A stretch of 64,000 bases of DNA from Pseudomonas pohangensis. GTDB taxonomy: Bacteria; Pseudomonadota; Gammaproteobacteria; Pseudomonadales; Pseudomonadaceae. The position numbers were made by a program, and so were the translations under genes. Location of the stretch: positions 806,001 to 870,000 of the forward strand of contig NZ_LT629785.1 of assembly GCF_900105995.1 (NCBI RefSeq), written 5' to 3'. Below are positions 28,915 to 38,156 of the stretch, in pieces; the stretch's first letter is position 1; each line of letters starts with the position of its first letter. Under the pieces are notes generated by a model. That model did not search any database and was not told the origin of the DNA. It saw nothing but the letters and a program-made list of their open reading frames with translations.

Positions 28915-30384
28915 CTACTTCTTCTTCGGCTGATACCACAGATCAGTCAGGAACAGATCGAGTGTCGCGGACGCGCCCCAGGGCCGTGGGTCGTTGAGCA
29001 TGGCCACCACCGCCCAGGTCTGGCCATTGCGGTCGCGGCTGAAGCCGGCAATTGCCCGCACGTTATTCAGGGTGCCGGTCTTGATATGCGCCTGGCCGAG
29101 CATGGGCGTATTGCGCAAGCGCTTGCGCATGGTGCCGTCCATGCCGACCAGCGGCAGTGATGCGGTGAACTCTGCGGCATACGGGCCATTCCAGATATCC
29201 TGCAGCACCAGGGACAGCTCGTTGGCCGAGATACGTTCGTTGCGCGACAGGCCCGAGCCGTTCTCCATCACCAGCTGGTCGGGGTTGATGCCCTTGCTCC
29301 GCATCAGTTGCTTGATCGCGCGCTGGGCAGCCTGGGCATCGTCCTGGTCGGCGCTGGTGCGCGCCTTGGCGCCGATACTGAGGAACAACTGCCGGGCCAT
29401 GGTGTTGTTGCTGTATTTGTTGATGTCACGAATGATTTCAACCAGATCCGGCGAGGAGGCGCTGGCCAGCAGGGTTGCCTGCTTGGGTACCGTGCCCTGA
29501 CGATCCTTGCCGAGAATCTTGCCGCCCAGCTCCTGCCAGATTGCCCGCACCGCACCGGCGGCATAGTTGGCATGGTCGAACAGCGAGATGTAGCTTTGCG
29601 AGCTGCAGCCGGCGTTGATCTTGCCGGTGACAATCAGGGTAATGCCGTCAAACTCGCTCACCGGGTTGTAGCGCACATCCGGCCAGCCGGGGCACTTGGC
29701 CCGCTTGAGCAGTTTCACCCGGTTGTCGATGCGCACCTTGGCCATCGGCGGCTCCAGTGAAACGCTGATCTTGTCGTCCTCGGCACGGGTGATGATGCGT
29801 ACGGCTTTCAGATTGACCAGCAAGGAATCCGGGCCGACCAGGTACGGCTTGTTCTTGTCGCCACCGTCATCATTGAAGGCGCTGTGCGCGGGCTGGATGA
29901 AGTAGCTGCGGTCGACTACCAGGTCGCCGGTAATCTGCTGCACGCCATTGGCGCGCAGATCGCGCATCAGCAGCCAGAGTTTTTCCAGATTCAGCTTGGG
30001 GTCGCCGCCGCCCTTGAGATAGAGGTTGCCATTGAGTACGCCGTTGCGTAGCACGCCATCGGAGTAAAATGCGGTTTTCCAGGTATAGGTCGGGCCGAGC
30101 AGTTCCAGAGCGGCCCAGCTGGTCACCAGTTTCATGGTGGAAGCCGGATTCATCGGTTTGTCGGCATTGATCGCCGTGGTGGTTCCGCTGCCGGTCAGGG
30201 GGACCAGCATCACGCCCAGCGAGTCGCGGCCAATCTTGTTGGCAGTCAGTGCTTTCTGCACCTGGGTCGGGATGCTGCTGCTTACCGCAGCCACGGCCGG
30301 GATGGACAGCGGCAGCAGCAGGCAGGCCAGTGCCAGCTGGCGTAGAGGTCTTGAAGTGAAGGACGTGGCAAGGATGGAGATCAC
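28915..30384 (-). CDS. dacB: D-alanyl-D-alanine carboxypeptidase/endopeptidase (PBP4, family S13)
   Basis: A 489-residue periplasmic peptidoglycan hydrolase. A signal peptide (about 1-33, ending IPAVAA) precedes the penicillin-binding fold. The catalytic SxxK is S82-TMK, the SxN motif is in YSNNTMARQ, and KTG is in AHIKTGTLNN. The large insertion between SxxK and SxN is typical of S13 enzymes. It trims peptidoglycan stem peptides and can cleave D-Ala cross-links. It is monocistronic, divergent from yggL and convergent with rlmL across the repeat element. Confidence 0.94.
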   Translation of the reverse strand: MISILATSFTSRPLRQLALACLLLPLSIPAVAAVSSSIPTQVQKALTANKIGRDSLGVMLVPLTGSGTTTAINADKPMNPASTMKLVTSWAALELLGPTYTWKTAFYSDGVLRNGVLNGNLYLKGGGDPKLNLEKLWLLMRDLRANGVQQITGDLVVDRSYFIQPAHSAFNDDGGDKNKPYLVGPDSLLVNLKAVRIITRAEDDKISVSLEPPMAKVRIDNRVKLLKRAKCPGWPDVRYNPVSEFDGITLIVTGKINAGCSSQSYISLFDHANYAAGAVRAIWQELGGKILGKDRQGTVPKQATLLASASSPDLVEIIRDINKYSNNTMARQLFLSIGAKARTSADQDDAQAAQRAIKQLMRSKGINPDQLVMENGSGLSRNERISANELSLVLQDIWNGPYAAEFTASLPLVGMDGTMRKRLRNTPMLGQAHIKTGTLNNVRAIAGFSRDRNGQTWAVVAMLNDPRPWGASATLDLFLTDLWYQPKKK

Positions 30385-30576
30385 TGAATCAGGCTTCCTG
30401 CGGGGCGGTTGAAGAAATGCAGGGCATTATGCCCCAAGGCCGGAGCAAAAGGTTCTCCGGCGGCGTGTGAAGGCCAGGGTTTGCGCGCAAATCAGCCAAC
30501 TGTTGCGGGCGGCAGGACGGCTAAACTGTTAGAGTGCCGGCCACCGTTACCGCACCGCACTCAAGAGGAACCTTTC

Positions 30577-30915
30577 ATGGCTACCAATCGCTCCCGCCGC
30601 ATGCGCAAGAAGCTCTGTGTCGACGAATTCCAGGAATTGGGTTTCGAACTCAACCTGAATTACCCCGATGACCTGGCCGACGAGGCCATCGAAGCCTTTC
30701 TCGACCAGTTCATCGACATGATCGCGGACAACGAGCTGGGTTATGTCGGTGGTGATGACTACGGGTTTGTCTGCCTCGGCAAGCGCGGCTCGGTGTCAGC
30801 CGAACAGCGCGCGACAGTCGAAGCCTGGCTCAAGGGCCGCAGCGAACTGAGCAGCTTCGAGATAAGCCCGCTGATGGATGTCTGGTATCCGGACAAGCCG
30901 ATCAACGAGGCCTGA
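30577..30915 (+). CDS. yggL: YggL family 50S ribosome-binding protein (DUF469)
   Basis: A 112-residue protein with the family start RSRRMRKKLCVDEFQELGFE and the LGYVGGDDYGFV block. The acidic centre and the WYPDKP end are characteristic. YggL binds the large ribosomal subunit in E. coli; the role is not well defined. The ATG at 30577 follows AGAGGAA and is preferred to the longer frame. A strong hairpin follows 30 bp after the stop. Confidence 0.88.
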   Translation: MATNRSRRMRKKLCVDEFQELGFELNLNYPDDLADEAIEAFLDQFIDMIADNELGYVGGDDYGFVCLGKRGSVSAEQRATVEAWLKGRSELSSFEISPLMDVWYPDKPINEA

Positions 30916-30947
30916 TTCCGGCGCCTGATCTGCAAGCCTTGCGGTAA

Positions 30948-30989
30948 TGCACAAGGCCCGAACCCTTGACCGGGTTCGGGCCTTGTGCA
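30948..30989. terminator. Perfect long hairpin between yggL and yghU
   Basis: tgcacaaggcccgaaccc and gggttcgggccttgtgca are exact complements, 18 bp of stem with a ttgacc loop. It lies between two converging genes, so it can stop transcription from both sides, although no long T-run is present. Confidence 0.7.
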
Positions 30990-31033
30990 TTCTGGCGATT
31001 GCCGCGGACTGGATCAGCAGCTTGATGGCTGGT

Positions 31034-31894
31034 TCATGGCTGTTGCGCAAGCTTGTCGAAGTCGCTGGCCGCGTGGCGTTCGGGTAGCCGCTCGTGGTCT
31101 TCGCCCCAGGTGCGGTTGACCATGCGCCCGCGTTTTACTGCCGGACGTGCGGCGATTGCCTGCGCCCAGCGCTGCACGTTTTTGTAGTCCTGTACCTGCA
31201 GGAATTCGCCGGCGCTGTACAGGCCGCCCAGAACCAGCACGCCATACCAGGGCCAGACGGCGATGTCGGCAATGCTGTAGTCGTCACCAGCAAGGTAGGT
31301 ATTTTCCGCCAGATGGCGGTCCAGGACATCCAGCTGGCGTTTGACCTCCATGCTGAAGCGGTCGATCGCGTACTCGATCTTGATCGGCGCATAGGCGTAG
31401 AAGTGACCGAAGCCGCCGCCGAGGAATGGTGCGCTGCCCATCTGCCAGAACAGCCAGTTCAGCGTTTGCGCACGGATAGCCGGATCCTCGGAGAGGAACG
31501 CGCCGAATTTTTCCGCCAGATACAGCAGCATCGAGCCTGATTCGAACAGGCGGGTGGGGGTGGCGGTGCTGTGATCCATCATTGCCGGAATCTTCGAGTT
31601 CGGATTCACCGCGACGAAGCCGCTGGAAAACTGCTCGCCTTCCATGATGTTGATCAGCCAGGCATCGTACTCGGCGCCGCTATGGCCCAAAGCCAGCAAC
31701 TCCTCGAGCATCACCGTCACTTTCACGCCGTTGGGGGTTGCCAGCGAATACAGCTGGAACGGGTGCTTGCCCACCGGCAGCGCCTTGTCATGGGTGGGGC
31801 CGGCAATCGGCCGGTTGATGCTGGCAAATTTGCCGCCGCTGCTCTTGTCCCAGGTCCAGATGGCGGGAGGCGTGTAAGTCGAAGCATTTTCCAT
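31034..31894 (-). CDS. yghU: Glutathione S-transferase-like disulfide-bond oxidoreductase (YghU)
   Basis: A 286-residue Nu-class GST. It has the extended N-terminal stretch of this class (TPPAIWTWDKSSGGKFASIN), a thioredoxin-fold domain with the NPNSKIPAM cis-proline motif, LFESGSMLLYLAEKF, and an all-helical C-terminal domain. These enzymes bind two glutathiones and reduce disulfides. The start at 31894 follows AGGA. It lies 100 bp downstream of the HAD gene on the same strand and may be co-transcribed. Confidence 0.88.
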   Translation of the reverse strand: MENASTYTPPAIWTWDKSSGGKFASINRPIAGPTHDKALPVGKHPFQLYSLATPNGVKVTVMLEELLALGHSGAEYDAWLINIMEGEQFSSGFVAVNPNSKIPAMMDHSTATPTRLFESGSMLLYLAEKFGAFLSEDPAIRAQTLNWLFWQMGSAPFLGGGFGHFYAYAPIKIEYAIDRFSMEVKRQLDVLDRHLAENTYLAGDDYSIADIAVWPWYGVLVLGGLYSAGEFLQVQDYKNVQRWAQAIAARPAVKRGRMVNRTWGEDHERLPERHAASDFDKLAQQP

Positions 31895-31994
31895 GGTGGA
31901 TTCCTGTATCGAGTCTTTCTGTTGCGGAGGATTGGAGTATAGGGGCGCGCAGGTCGTCAGGCTGGTTGGGTTTGCCAATATTGCCGGGGCGATC

Positions 31995-32690
31995 TCAAGC
32001 TCCCCAGCGTTGAAGTATCTGTTCGGCGAGACTGCCGAGTTCTGCAGCGACCAGCTCCGGAGCCGGCACGCCCGCAGCCGGCAGCAGCGCGTTGCCGGGT
32101 CGGGTCAGCAGTGCCGCATGACATCCGGCCGCCTGGGCACCCAGCGTATCCCATAAATGACAGGCAATCAGGCATAGATCCGGCGTGGCCACGCCCAGGG
32201 CCTGCGCCACATGCTGGTAGGTTTCGGGTGCCGGCTTGAATTGGCCAACCGCCTCGACGCTGAAGGACTGCTCGAAGAATTCGCCTAATCCGGCACGCTC
32301 AAGCGGCGTCGGTGAGGCGGCACTGGCCGAGTTGCTCAGGGTCACCATGCGCAAACCGGCAGCACGCAGGCGGCTGAGTGCCGGCACGACATCCGGGTGC
32401 GCCGGCATGCTGCCCATCAGGGTTTTCAGCTCGGCAATATCGCTGTCACCGAGCGGCTGCTCATGGATGGTTGCGAGCATGCGCAGCGTGCCCACGGCCA
32501 GTTCGCCGAAGGGGCTGTACAGCCCGGCGAGGGTCATGCTCTGCGAGTAGAGAATCAGCTGCGCGAACCACTCGCGCAGAACCGCCCGATTGCCGAACAG
32601 GCGCTCGAACAGCGGTTCCAGGCTGGTGATATCGAGCAGCGTTTCGTTGACGTCGAATACCAGGATCGGCACGGTTTTTTGCGTAGCCAT
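31995..32690 (-). CDS. HAD-superfamily hydrolase, haloacid dehalogenase type II-like
   Basis: A 231-residue HAD protein with nucleophile Asp13 (VFDVNETL), motif II TLSNSA, motif III Lys in GQFKPAPETY and the motif IV Asp in LWDTLGA. Compared by eye with characterised L-2-haloacid dehalogenases, the arginine of the LREWFAQL block is kept. The S-x-N pair just before the motif IV Asp is A-C-H here, so true dehalogenase activity is doubtful. A phosphatase-type activity is an alternative. It diverges from the gamma-glutamyltransferase gene. Confidence 0.75.
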   Translation of the reverse strand: MATQKTVPILVFDVNETLLDITSLEPLFERLFGNRAVLREWFAQLILYSQSMTLAGLYSPFGELAVGTLRMLATIHEQPLGDSDIAELKTLMGSMPAHPDVVPALSRLRAAGLRMVTLSNSASAASPTPLERAGLGEFFEQSFSVEAVGQFKPAPETYQHVAQALGVATPDLCLIACHLWDTLGAQAAGCHAALLTRPGNALLPAAGVPAPELVAAELGSLAEQILQRWGA

Positions 32691-32836
32691 GATTGACCTC
32701 TGTGTTCCTGTGCAAGCGGGCGAGCGATGAAAAGGCTCCTGCGGGGGTGCCCGGAGTAGTCTGCTGTGCTTGCTATGCTTTTGCGCATGTTACAGGCTGA
32801 TCAGCATTTCTTTCCCCGGTGAATGGAGTCAAATAG

Positions 32837-34672
32837 GTGTTATCTATCTTCAGCCCGCGTCCTCACCGGTTTACCCGCTTCGTGCTGATAGCCGCCGCAG
32901 CCATCCTGACTGCCTGCAATAATCCGCCGGCCAGCAGCAGTTTGCCCCTTGCCCCGGAAAGCGCCTCAGGTTACCGCAGCGACATGCCGTTGCGGTACGC
33001 CAGGCAGCATATGGCGGCTGCGGCCAATCCGCTGGCAGCCGAGGCGGGCCGCGACATGCTGCGCCAGGGCGGTTCGGCTATCGATGCCGCGATTGCCATG
33101 CAGGCGGTGCTTACCCTGGTCGAACCGCAGTCATCGGGAATCGGCGGTGGTGCCTTTATCCTGCTCTGGGACGGCAAGACCGTGCAGGCCTATGACGGCC
33201 GTGAAACGGCGCCGGCGGCAGCTACCGGGTCACTGTTTCTCAACGCCGACGGCACGCCGATGACTTTCCCGCAGGCGCAGATCGGCGGGCGTTCGGTCGG
33301 TACGCCGGGTGTGTTGCGCGCGCTGGAAATGGCCCACCGACAGCATGGTCGTCTGCCCTGGGCGCAGCTGTTCGAGCCGGCCATTCGCCTGGCCGAAGAG
33401 GGCTTTCCAATTTCTCCCCGATTGCATGACCTGCTCGCTGCCGATCCGTATCTGGCCGGTTCGCCAGACATGGCGGCCTACTTCCTGAATAGCGATGGCT
33501 CGGTCAAGGCGGTCGGTAGCGTTCTGAAAAACCCGGCATTGGCCGGCGTGCTGCAGCGCATCGCCACGGAGGGGCCGGATGCCCTGTACTCAGGCGCCAT
33601 TGCCGAGGAAATCGTCAGCAAGGTGCAGGGCCATGCCAACCCCGGCGGTCTGTCACTGGCTGACCTGCAAAACTACCGCGCCAAACAGCGCACGCCGCTG
33701 TGCACCGACTACAAACAATGGCAAGTCTGCGGCATGCCGCCGCCGACCTCGGGCGGCATCGCCGTGGCACAGATTCTCGGCATCCTGCAGGCCCTCGAAG
33801 CGCGCGATCCGCGTTATGCCCTGGCACCGCTTCTGCCGCAGAAAACCGCTCTGCCTGCCGGTAGCCAACCGCCGGCCGAGGCGGTGCACCTGATTGCCGA
33901 GGCCGAGCGTCTGGCCTATGCGGACCGTGCGCTGTATGTGGCCGACAGCGACTTCGTGCCGGTGCCGGTCGCCGGCCTGGTGTCCCCGCAGTATCTGGCC
34001 CAGCGCGCAGCGCTGATCGGTGCGCGCAGCATGGGCAAGGCCGAGCCCGGCAATCCGCCGGGCGCCACACTGGCCTATGCGCCGGACCGCTCGCCGCTGC
34101 GCATCTCGACCTCGCAGGTGGTGGCGGTAGACGATCAGGGCGGTGCGGTATCGATGACCACCACCGTGGAATCGGCGTTCGGCGCGCACCTGATGGTGCA
34201 GGGCTTCATGCTCAACAACCAGTTGACCGATTTCTCCTTTATTCCCGTGGAGAACGGCCTGCCGGTTGCCAACCGCGTCGAACCGGGCAAACGCCCGCGC
34301 TCGTCGATGGCGCCGACGCTGATTTTCCAGCGCGACAGCGGCGAACTGCTGGCTACTGTCGGTTCGCCCGGCGGCTCACAGATCATCGAGTACGTGGCCA
34401 AGGCGGTGATCGGCATGCTCGACTGGCAGCTCAACCCGCAAGCGGCCATCGACCTGCCCAATTTCGGCAGCCGCAACGGCCCGACCGAGCTGGAGCAAGG
34501 CCAGTTCACCCCGGCACTGCAGCAGGCGTTAAAAGCCATGGGCCATGCGGTGGTGGACATGGAGATGACCAGCGGCACCCAGGCGATAGTGCGGGTGCGT
34601 GATGCGCAGGGGAAGGCGAGCTGGGTCGGTGGTGCCGACCCGCGACGCGAAGGCGAAGCCCTGGCGGATTGA
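32837..34672 (+). CDS. ggt: Gamma-glutamyltransferase, lipoprotein form
   Basis: A 611-residue autoprocessed enzyme that cleaves and transfers gamma-glutamyl groups of glutathione. It starts at GTG and has a lipoprotein signal peptide with the lipobox LTAC (Cys27). The large-subunit motif GIGGGAF lies near 100. The expected self-cleavage site precedes Thr425 in RISTSQVVAVDDQGG, and the small subunit continues with MTTTVESAFG, LNNQLTDFS and SPGGS. Processing would give chains of about 424 and 187 residues. It is probably anchored to a periplasm-facing membrane. It is monocistronic. Confidence 0.9.
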   Translation: MLSIFSPRPHRFTRFVLIAAAAILTACNNPPASSSLPLAPESASGYRSDMPLRYARQHMAAAANPLAAEAGRDMLRQGGSAIDAAIAMQAVLTLVEPQSSGIGGGAFILLWDGKTVQAYDGRETAPAAATGSLFLNADGTPMTFPQAQIGGRSVGTPGVLRALEMAHRQHGRLPWAQLFEPAIRLAEEGFPISPRLHDLLAADPYLAGSPDMAAYFLNSDGSVKAVGSVLKNPALAGVLQRIATEGPDALYSGAIAEEIVSKVQGHANPGGLSLADLQNYRAKQRTPLCTDYKQWQVCGMPPPTSGGIAVAQILGILQALEARDPRYALAPLLPQKTALPAGSQPPAEAVHLIAEAERLAYADRALYVADSDFVPVPVAGLVSPQYLAQRAALIGARSMGKAEPGNPPGATLAYAPDRSPLRISTSQVVAVDDQGGAVSMTTTVESAFGAHLMVQGFMLNNQLTDFSFIPVENGLPVANRVEPGKRPRSSMAPTLIFQRDSGELLATVGSPGGSQIIEYVAKAVIGMLDWQLNPQAAIDLPNFGSRNGPTELEQGQFTPALQQALKAMGHAVVDMEMTSGTQAIVRVRDAQGKASWVGGADPRREGEALAD

Positions 34673-34774
34673 TTTATACCGGCTGAAGCATCAGGCCTGA
34701 TCCGGCGCGGGCGCGAGCAGGCGGTTTGCCAGCTGAGCCGGCCGGCATATTCCGGCCAGCAGCTGACGCCAGTG

Positions 34775-35236
34775 CTAGTTGCCCGGGTATTCGGCGACCA
34801 CTTGTTCCTCGCCCGAGGCGGTCAGGCCAATCACCTCGTAGGCCTGTACGACCCCGCCGGCTTCCATGCCCGGCGAGCCTTTGGGCATGCCCGGCACCGC
34901 GAGCCCGAGCAGATCATTGCGCCTGGAAAGTTCGATGACCTGAGCGGCCGGCACATGGCCTTCGACAAACTTGCCGTTGATCACCCCGGTATGGCAAGAC
35001 GCCAGACGGTAAGGCACGCCTAGCCCTTGCTTGACGGCGCTCATGTTGTCCTCGACATGGTCGATGACATGGAAGCCGTTGTCTTCCAGATGGCGTATCC
35101 AGCTCTTGCAGCAACCGCAATTGGCGTCGCGGTGCACATCGATGGTCAGTGGTTCGGCAGCTTGCGCGGTGGGCAGCAGGAGCAGGGTGCTTAGCGCCAG
35201 CAGGCGCAGTAGAGTGCTGTTAATTGTCGTGTGCAT
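34775..35236 (-). CDS. DUF411 periplasmic copper-associated protein
   Basis: A 153-residue protein with a signal peptide (about 1-26, LPTAQA) and the DUF411 core: DANCGCCKSW (Cys40, Cys42, Cys43), followed by SCHTGVINGKFVEGHVP and the VPGMPKGSPGME methionine-bearing block. DUF411 proteins accompany copper-resistance genes and probably bind copper. It follows copB after 108 bp on the same strand, forming a copA-copB-DUF411 group. Confidence 0.88.
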   Translation of the reverse strand: MHTTINSTLLRLLALSTLLLLPTAQAAEPLTIDVHRDANCGCCKSWIRHLEDNGFHVIDHVEDNMSAVKQGLGVPYRLASCHTGVINGKFVEGHVPAAQVIELSRRNDLLGLAVPGMPKGSPGMEAGGVVQAYEVIGLTASGEEQVVAEYPGN

Positions 35237-35344
35237 GGGCGTTCCCGTTGATGTTGAAGTGGATTTTGCCAGTTACGGCAGCTTCGGCTGCAGACCGCGC
35301 AATGTCCAGTGCGTGCAGGCCGCAGATAAACAGCGGGTGGCGGC

Positions 35345-36286
35345 TCAGAACCACAAGCGTACGCCAGCCACGAAGCGTGCCTCGCTGCTGTCGCCGCCTT
35401 CGTCGCGGACATAGTCAGCCGTGTTGCCGTAGGCCTTGCTCCAGCTCACGCCGATATAGGGCGCGAACTGGCGGACGATTTCATAGCGCAGGCGCAGGCC
35501 CAGATCGAGGTCGGCAAGCCCCGAGCCGTAGCTACGGGAGGGGTCGTTCTTGCCATGGAAATTGGCCTCGGCGCGCGGCTGCAGAATCAGGCGGTTCGTC
35601 AGCAGGATGTCGTATTCGCTTTCCAGTCGGGCAGCAGTCTGGCCGTTCTCGCCAATATAGGCGGTGGCTTCTGTTTCCAGTTTGTACAGCGCCATGCCCT
35701 GAATGCCGATGGCGCCCCAGGTTTGTGGCGCGCCGGGTTTGAAGTCCTGACGCACGCCGAGCACGCTTTCCCACCAGGGACTGATGGCATGGCCCCAGAA
35801 GGCCTGTACTTCGGCACCTTCGGTGGTGCCGTTGCTGCGCTCACCTTCGGAGCGCCACCACAGACGGTCAATGTCACCACCCACCCAGCCCGAAGCATTC
35901 CAGGCCAGAACGCTGCCTGCATCGGCATGCTGGTATTCGAGCTGGTCAAACAGAACCAGGCTGTTGATGCCGTTGCCGTGCATCTGATGGTCGTGGACCT
36001 CGGGGAAGGCTGCCGCACGGTCCGCCCCGGTGACCGGCGGGATCGGTGTGCGGCTTTCACTGGTGGGCGGCGCTGCGTCATGCTGCATCTGGCTGTGATC
36101 CATGCTGCTGTGGTCCATGGCGGGCACGGGTACTTCATCCATCTGCATTGCACTGTGATCCATGGCGGCGTGATCCATGGTTTCGGCCATTGCCGGCCAG
36201 GCGCTGGTCAACGCAGCGCTGAACAGCAGGGCAAGACCCGGCTGGAGCGGGGTTTTACTGAAAAATCCCATGTTTGAAATTCTCAC
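35345..36286 (-). CDS. copB: Copper resistance protein B, outer membrane
   Basis: A 313-residue protein with a signal peptide (cleavage near AMA-ETM), a Met/His-rich region with repeated MDHS motifs (about 35-75) that binds Cu, and a C-terminal beta-barrel ending in Phe (RLWF), as expected for an outer-membrane protein. The GTG at 36286 overlaps the copA stop as GTGA, which implies translational coupling. An ATG five codons later is the alternative start. It works with CopA in periplasmic copper sequestration. Confidence 0.92.
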   Translation of the reverse strand: MRISNMGFFSKTPLQPGLALLFSAALTSAWPAMAETMDHAAMDHSAMQMDEVPVPAMDHSSMDHSQMQHDAAPPTSESRTPIPPVTGADRAAAFPEVHDHQMHGNGINSLVLFDQLEYQHADAGSVLAWNASGWVGGDIDRLWWRSEGERSNGTTEGAEVQAFWGHAISPWWESVLGVRQDFKPGAPQTWGAIGIQGMALYKLETEATAYIGENGQTAARLESEYDILLTNRLILQPRAEANFHGKNDPSRSYGSGLADLDLGLRLRYEIVRQFAPYIGVSWSKAYGNTADYVRDEGGDSSEARFVAGVRLWF

Positions 36287-37992
36287 GTGTCCACCCGTAT
36301 TTCACGGAACATGCCCATTTCCATGTGCAACATCAGATGGCAGTGGTAGGCCCAGCGACCCAGGGCATCGGCGGTGACCCGGTAACTGCGTTTGCTGCCC
36401 GGCGGCATGTTGATGGTGTGTTTGCGCAGCATGAAGTTGCCGTGTTCGTCCTCCAGATCACTCCACATGCCGTGCAGGTGGATCGGGTGGGCCATCATGG
36501 TGTCGTTGACCAGGGTGATGCGCAGCCGCTCACCGTACTTCAGGTGCAGCGGCTGCGCATCGGCGAAGCTGATGCCATTGATCGACCAGGCATAGCGCTC
36601 CATGTGCCCGGTCAGGTGCAATTCGATGGTGCGCCCCGGCTGGCGGCCGTCCGGGTCGGGGAAGCTGCTGCGCAGATCGGCATAGGTCAGCACTTTGCGG
36701 CCGTTGTTGCGCAGGCCGATGCCCGGGTCATCCAGTTTGGCGGTGGGCAGCATGGTCAGCATATCCACCAGCGGGTTGTCGTACTCGGAGGCCGGGTGAG
36801 TCTGCATGGCCGGCATGTTGCTGTGATCCATGCCCTGCATCTGGCTGTGGTCCATCCCCGCCATCGCGCCGTGATCCATGCCCATATCGGACATCAACAG
36901 TTCCGGACGCGGGTCCAGCTCCGGTACGGCGGCATCCAGTCCGTGGCGCACCGCCAGGGTGCCGCGGGCATAGCCGCTGCGATCCATCGACTGGGCGAAT
37001 ACGCTGTAGGCCTGGGCATCCGCCGGCTCGACTATGACGTCGTAGGTTTCCGCCACGGCGATGCGCAACTCGTCGACGCTGACCGGCCTGACGTACTGGC
37101 CATCGGCAGCGACCACAGTCATTTTCAGGCCGGGAATGCGGACGTCGAAGTAGCTCATGGCCGAGCCGTTGATCAGGCGCAGGCGCAACTTCTCTCCCGG
37201 TTTGAACAGGCCGGTCCAGTTGCTGTTCGGGCTCTGCCCGTTGAGCAGGTAGGTGTAGGTGGAACCGCTGACATCGGCCAGATCGGTCGGGCTCATGTTC
37301 ATTTCGGCCCACATCAGCCGCTCGGCCATGGTGGCGTCCCAGCCCTTGTCACTGACCGCATTGATAAAGTCGCCGACAGTGCGCTGGTGATGGTTGTAGT
37401 AGTCCGACTGCTTCTTCAGCCTGGCGAGGATATTCGCCGGTTGCTCATCGCTCCAGTCGGTGAGCATCAGCACGTGCTCGCGGTCGTAGCTGAACGGTTC
37501 GGGTTCTCTGGCGTCGATCACGATCGCGCCATACACGCCGACCTGCTCCTGCAAGCCGGAGTGGCTGTGATACCAGTAGGTGCCGTTCTGCCGGACCTTG
37601 AAGCGGTATTCGTACATGCCGTTCGGGGCAATGCCGTTGAAGCTCATGCCCGGCACGCCATCCATGTTGGCCGGCAGGAGGATGCCGTGCCAGTGAATAG
37701 AGGTGTCTTCCTGCAGCCGGTTGCGCACACGCAGGGTCACCGTGTCGCCCTCGCGCCAGCGCAGGATCGGTCCCGGCATGCTGCCGTTGACCGTCATCGC
37801 GGTGCGCGCCGCGCCGGTGATATTGACCGGGGTTTCACCGATGAATAATTCGAACTCGCTGCCGCGCAGTTCCTGCGCCAGCAGGGCCGGGCTCGCCGCC
37901 CAGGCCGGCAGGCGCCAGACGCCCAGCCCGCCCAGCAGGCTGCTGGCGGCCAGGCCTTTGACGAAGGTGCGTCTTGAAGTCTTGCTGTGCAT
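36283..37992 (-). CDS. copA: Copper resistance multicopper oxidase CopA/PcoA
   Basis: A 569-residue periplasmic oxidase with a twin-arginine signal (SRRTFVKGL), so it is exported folded. The four copper-binding motifs are HWHG, YWYHSHSG, HPIHLHG and YHCHLMLHMEMGMF. A Met-rich insert (MGMDHGAMAGMDHSQMQG, about 340-375) should bind additional Cu(I). The start at 37992 gives the Tat signal; the longer frame adds 15 unrelated residues. A CueR-like operator lies 45-65 bp upstream. No copRS genes are present in the window. Confidence 0.94.
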   Translation of the reverse strand: MHSKTSRRTFVKGLAASSLLGGLGVWRLPAWAASPALLAQELRGSEFELFIGETPVNITGAARTAMTVNGSMPGPILRWREGDTVTLRVRNRLQEDTSIHWHGILLPANMDGVPGMSFNGIAPNGMYEYRFKVRQNGTYWYHSHSGLQEQVGVYGAIVIDAREPEPFSYDREHVLMLTDWSDEQPANILARLKKQSDYYNHHQRTVGDFINAVSDKGWDATMAERLMWAEMNMSPTDLADVSGSTYTYLLNGQSPNSNWTGLFKPGEKLRLRLINGSAMSYFDVRIPGLKMTVVAADGQYVRPVSVDELRIAVAETYDVIVEPADAQAYSVFAQSMDRSGYARGTLAVRHGLDAAVPELDPRPELLMSDMGMDHGAMAGMDHSQMQGMDHSNMPAMQTHPASEYDNPLVDMLTMLPTAKLDDPGIGLRNNGRKVLTYADLRSSFPDPDGRQPGRTIELHLTGHMERYAWSINGISFADAQPLHLKYGERLRITLVNDTMMAHPIHLHGMWSDLEDEHGNFMLRKHTINMPPGSKRSYRVTADALGRWAYHCHLMLHMEMGMFREIRVDT

Positions 37993-38036
37993 GGATAGCT
38001 GCTGTCCTGTCCGCTCCGGGGCGGATTGCAGGATCA

Positions 38037-38060
38037 ACCTTTACCCCGTGGCAAGGTCAA
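38037..38060 (-). promoter_or_regulatory. CueR-like operator/promoter of copA
   Basis: On the minus strand TTGACC (-35, 38055-38060) is followed by the dyad ACCTT-GCCACGGGGTA-AAGGT (38037-38057). This layout, with the dyad sitting in an over-long spacer, is that of MerR-type copper promoters. The -10 (GATCCT after a 19-bp spacer) is weak, as is common for these promoters. Confidence 0.6.
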
Positions 38061-38156
38061 GGGGCAGGCCGCTTGCAGTTGCTGCCGGATGTTGCGCGCC
38101 TGATCAGGCTTTTCCATAGCGTATATGCAGAAGCCTGATCAGTGCAGCGAAGTCCC

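Noticed and set aside
28246..28933. Small frames inside the 674-bp element
   Set aside because: They are rich in Arg, Ser and Pro, follow palindromes, and show no ribosome-binding site or family.
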